64,000 nucleotides of DNA from Ascaris suum (Eukaryota; Nematoda; Chromadorea; Rhabditida; Ascarididae): contig CM024189.1 in NCBI GenBank assembly GCA_013433145.1, forward strand, positions 5,080,501 through 5,144,500, read 5' to 3'. This document shows positions 61,701 to 64,000 of the stretch, in pieces. The position numbers and the translations under genes were made by a program. The notes below the pieces were generated by a model, which worked only from the letters and a program-made list of their open reading frames with translations, ran no database searches and was not told where the DNA came from. Within the stretch, counting starts at the first letter, position 1. The number at the start of each line of letters is the position of its first letter.

Positions 61701-63160
61701 TTTTCCTCTAGAGCATCTTATGGGAGATCCAGCACAACTCCTGTATTGCAAGCCCCCAATTTTCCTGAATACAACGGACAGTTGCAATGGGTGTATGATG
61801 TCCAAAGGAGATTTTAGTGCTTAAGTGCTGCTACTTTTTCGGCAAAGTCAATCTTGAAGCTGCTTCCAAAGCCCTATGATTTGGTGAGATAACGCCTTCA
61901 TGCCTAATTAAGAGCTTAGAGCTTCTTAACAAATGCTTACAAACGGGAAAAATTCACTGGAGACCATTAAGAAGGAGCGGGAAGGATGCATCGTCCTGTC
62001 CTATTCAAAAGGACAATCCACTTATAGAACAGAATTACAATGCAAAAAAAGATCGCACCCTCTTCTAAGAGAGCTGTGCGTGAATTTAGAACCTTTCTTC
62101 CAAAAAATTTACTTCCAAAAGTTGGCTTTTGTCAAAGAAATTCATTCCTCACGGAAAATAAACAGCTCAGAATCACCCCGGAATGACGGTCATAGTTTCT
62201 TTTCCAGCTTTGTTTGAACATTAGTTTGTTCTTTAATTTAAAGAGGTAGGCGGTTAATCGTTTATTTTAATAAGGAGATATTCGTTGTCTCATCAAAGGT
62301 TCATGAGCTTAAAAATTCTTGTCAGCGATCATCTTTTGTTTGATGAGCACTTAGTGAAACCTTAAGGAGTTGTTAATCATTTGAACACGCCACAGGAAGT
62401 TATTCGGGAATTTATGGAGAATTATTGCACAACGCTATTGACCACAATGAACGCCAATAATGCTGCAAGCCTCAGTCAACTTGTTTTCATTAAAAAATTG
62501 TAGTTGCAGGTGCAAATGTCTTTCTATAACCGACTGAAGAAGCGAAACGTTTCCGAACCGTTCTTTAAAGCACTCAAAACAAAGCTGCAAGTGGCGCAGA
62601 ATCGTCTCAAAAGCGATATGATGGCATGTAATGATCTCAGACAAAAACCAGGTATATGATTTGTCTTATATTTACAAATTTACTTTTGTTATAAACCGAT
62701 ATGCTTCATAACTGATACTACTTCAGGTAATATAACCAAACGTATGGATATGTAAACTTTTAGCTTCCTCACGGATATATAAATTTTTAGCTCCTTCTCG
62801 AAATGTTAGACGTTGAGTTTATGACATTGTTTGAATTCGCTAAAATGTGATGCTGAGACTGAAGAAGAGTTTGCTCTTCGAAGAAATCATGTGCTCTATC
62901 AAATCGTACAAAAGAACAGTCTTAGTGGTTCATGATAAATAAGCTTATCACTATATGTTGCTATAATAGTAGTTTCATTGATTAAACTCGACCACATTAT
63001 TATTGTTTTCGCATTGAAATCTTTTTTCGGTATTTCATCAATAAACTGCTCGTTTTAATTATATTTCAGCACTTCAATTATAGCAGCAAAATTTCTTTTT
63101 CCAGAATTTTCAGAAGGAATACAAACAAGTATTAGAATTGCAGTTAATGATGCTGCCCAG
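34100..63160 (+). CDS. itr-1: Inositol 1,4,5-trisphosphate receptor, 5' 44 exons (3' end outside the window)
   Basis: IP3-gated calcium release channel of the endoplasmic reticulum. Forty-four exons, listed in the domain entries below, join in phase with no stop, giving 6,054 bases or 2,018 codons from the ATG at 34100. The order follows animal ITPR: suppressor trefoil, MIR trefoil, helical IP3-binding part and long RIH-type regulatory solenoid. Diagnostic runs include [69 protein letters not shown] and [16 protein letters not shown]3-contact residues equivalent to rat/human R265, R269, R504, K508, R511, Y567, R568 and K569 are all present (here R334, R338, R580, K584, R587, Y648, R649, K650). 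ITPRs have about 2,700-2,800 residues, so about 800, including the six membrane segments and pore, lie past the right edge. The start may instead be ATG 34202 (MSMNMS..., like the human MSDKMSSF start). Confidence 0.96.
40297..40311 (+). repeat. (CG)n run followed by poly(A)
   Basis: GCGCGCGCGCGCGC then about ten A, in IP3 receptor intron 9. Alternating CG this long is uncommon in AT-rich DNA. Confidence 0.85.
40826..40862. repeat. Pyrimidine-rich tract in intron 10
   Basis: CCCTTTCTCCTCCTTCCTCG followed by ACCTCCCTCCCCCTC. Same class as the other purine/pyrimidine tracts. Confidence 0.7.
41988..45069 (+). other. itr-1: IP3 receptor exons 12-17: helical part of the IP3-binding core and RIH domain
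   Basis: Exons 41988-42035, 42426-42525, 43110-43252, 43743-43946, 44467-44602 and 44954-45069. Exon 12 is only 48 bases ([17 protein letters not shown], phase 2 on both sides). The next exons give [71 protein letters not shown] and [12 protein letters not shown]. These are the alpha-helical IP3-binding half, with R580, K584, R587 and Y648-K650. Exon 17 starts at GGAGCA (44954) after TTGCAG; upstream alternatives break the frame. Confidence 0.92.
43425..43460 (+). repeat. Purine-rich tract in intron 14
   Basis: GAGGGGTAAAGGGGGCGGTA followed by GGGCGAGG. Confidence 0.65.
45168..45187. repeat. Pyrimidine-rich tract in intron 17
   Basis: CCCCCCCCGCCCCCTCC-like run. Confidence 0.65.
47231..47239 (+). 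other. itr-1: Tandem NAGNAG acceptor at exon 20
   Basis: TGCAGCAGC offers two acceptors three bases apart (exon start 47236 or 47239). Both keep frame and differ by one serine. Confidence 0.7.
47423..47877 (+). other. itr-1: GC-AG intron (IP3 receptor intron 20)
   Basis: The exon ends LTFE in phase 0 with GAG followed by GCAAGT instead of GTAAGT. The next exon starts ATAGTCACT (IVTLARAL) after ATTTCAG, exactly continuing the conserved LTFEVVNLARNL of human. The rest of the donor (AG/GCAAGT) is the ideal form for GC donors. Confidence 0.85.
47731..47768 (+). repeat. 10-bp tandem repeat, about 3.5 copies
   Basis: TATTAACTAG twice, then TATCAACTAG, then TATTATCC, inside the GC-AG intron. Confidence 0.9.
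49564..49603. repeat. Near-perfect 40-bp palindrome (19-bp arms, 2-base spacer)
   Basis: AGGTACTGGCCACAGTGCT (49564-49582) and AGCACTGTGGCCAGTACCT (49585-49603) are exact reverse complements, separated only by AG. It lies in IP3 receptor intron 23. Confidence 0.92.
50155..50222 (+). repeat. Purine-rich tract in intron 24
   Basis: A long G/A stretch, including TTAGGAGGGAGGGGAAGAGG and GATGGGGGAGGTGTGAGGAG. Confidence 0.75.
50681..55123 (+). other. itr-1: IP3 receptor exons 25-34: second RIH region
   Basis: Exons 50681-50868, 51141-51285, 51644-51736, 51936-52022, 52179-52304, 52615-52764, 53247-53447, 53966-54105, 54377-54491 and 54998-55123. Landmarks: [148 protein letters not shown] and [17 protein letters not shown]. 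These match human ITPR1 roughly 1190-1560. Exons 26-28 are divergent from vertebrates but join in phase and keep an ordered worm-like sequence. For exon 30 the donor at 52765 is preferred over GTTGCT at 52745 because only it keeps the frame. Confidence 0.9.
56191..56200 (+). other. itr-1: Tandem NAGNAG acceptor at exon 36
   Basis: ATTGCAGCAG allows exon start at 56198 (CAG, Gln) or 56201. Both keep the frame, so the products would differ by one glutamine. Confidence 0.65.
58969..60239 (+). other. itr-1: IP3 receptor intron 39, 1.3 kb, nothing recognised
   Basis: AT-rich intron between QQ and [14 protein letters not shown]. It ends in CATTTAAG, one of the non-CAG acceptors. No repeat, gene or conserved block was seen. 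Confidence 0.65.
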
Positions 63161-64000
63161 GTAACGCATATTCGCATCACTTGACAAATGTTCTATTTCG
63201 TAGAATAGTTGTCAGCATGAAGTCAATTTTCTAACTATATAGAAAAATATAACAAATGAATATATTGCTTCAATATTTTACCTGTTCGTCGTCGGAAAGC
63301 AAAGTTATAGAGATTATGATGATTAGAGTTTCGTTGAGATATCTGTGTGAATTAAAATAATGCTGGAGATGACATAGTGACAGGTGAGTGATTATGGTGT
63401 TCAGGAAGATAGAAAGTGGAAAAAAATCCAGAAAATGTTGTCGATGAAAACTATTCGAAATTAAAAGCATTTGAAAATAAATACTACTCACATTGAGAAT
63501 AAATGACAATCGTCGTTATTTAGACTATTTTTCGTTTTTACATATATTGTCGTTGTTTACATTTGATGTCTTTGTTTATTTATCTTTGCTAAAATCATTG
63601 CTAAGCACATCGTAATTCAGCTAACTTTTGTTGGAGCTGCCGCTCACATTATATCTAACCTTATTGCTCCAATGTGATGATTGCTGAGCATGCTACTATG
63701 TATTTTGGTTTGATATATTTCACATTTGATATTCGCTTTTGAGAACCGTTGAGCGCAACAGTGGCGTGAACTCAATACTAGACCTCAATACTAGAGTGCC
63801 AATCAACTCAGCTTGAATGTGGATTGAGAGGGAGGGAAACGAGGGGAGGGCGGGGTTGGTGGGAGTTGAGGCAACGCTCACAAATCATTCCCTTTGCGTA
63901 TCAGATAGCTTCACGTAAAGCACATAAGATCTGTATTTCGATGCCAGTTTGCTTTTGTTTTTGCCTTTTGTAATGTTGCATTGAAGCGCTAAAGAGGTGT
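63161..64000 (+). other. itr-1: Start of IP3 receptor intron 44 (continues past the window)
   Basis: No exon was found. It includes a purine-rich tract at about 63826-63862 (GAGAGGGAGGGAAACGAGGG and onward) and a short direct repeat CTCAATACTAGA near 63771-63795. Confidence 0.6.

Larger units (their letters stand above)
55818..63160 (+). other. itr-1: IP3 receptor exons 35-44: central modulatory region up to the window edge
   Basis: Exons 55818-55946, 56198-56327, 56970-57178, 57678-57826, 58854-58968, 60240-60357, 60939-61022, 61460-61557, 62510-62651 and 63105-63160. Landmarks: [139 protein letters not shown] and [10 protein letters not shown]. They align with human roughly 1580-1890. Exon 36 has a tandem GCAGCAG acceptor. 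Exon 44 ends in phase 0 at a GTAACG donor, so the transcript continues to the right. No further exon was found in 63161-64000. Confidence 0.9.

Noticed and set aside
1..64000. Operon of the three genes, CRISPR array, tRNA or rRNA genes
   Set aside because: The intergenic distances (4 kb and 19 kb) are too large for a nematode operon, and no CRISPR repeat, tRNA cloverleaf or rRNA sequence was recognised by eye.

Overview
The window looks like nuclear DNA of a multicellular animal, most likely a nematode. It is AT-rich. Its genes are split into many short exons (about 50 to 270 bases), the introns mostly end in TTTCAG-like acceptors, and the decoded proteins are closest in style to worm or animal versions of conserved families. 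A clade V (strongylid or hookworm-like) worm would fit the long introns and wide gene spacing, but that is inference. No bacterial, organellar or viral genes were seen, and no CRISPR array.

Three protein-coding genes can be read with confidence, all on the + strand. (1) About 1.09-9.63 kb: a complete 11-exon lysosomal glucosylceramidase (acid beta-glucosidase, GH30). It is 539 codons long, with a signal peptide and both catalytic glutamates. (2) 13.67-15.31 kb: a complete three-exon, 103-residue CYSTM-type protein with a Pro/Gly/Tyr/Gln-rich head and a cysteine-rich membrane tail. (3) 34.1-63.2 kb and beyond the right edge: the first 44 exons (about 2,018 codons) of an inositol 1,4,5-trisphosphate receptor (itr-1/ITPR). 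This covers the suppressor, IP3-binding and most of the regulatory region. The channel pore should lie outside the window.

The exon phases join without a break in all three genes, which is the main support for the models. Between gene 2 and gene 3 lies an 18.8-kb stretch with no convincing gene. It holds simple repeats, a perfect 17-bp fold-back and one open frame with a faint resemblance to a ubiquitin protease motif. The first kilobase also has open frames that could not be identified.

The genes do not form an obvious operon because the spacing is too large. In function they are separate: lysosomal sphingolipid breakdown, a small membrane stress-type protein, and calcium release from the endoplasmic reticulum. 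The most interesting details are in splicing: a GC-AG intron, two NAGNAG tandem acceptors, several AAG or GAG acceptors and a 48-base frame-neutral exon. There are also short near-perfect palindromes in non-coding DNA. I did not find a clearly new biological system.
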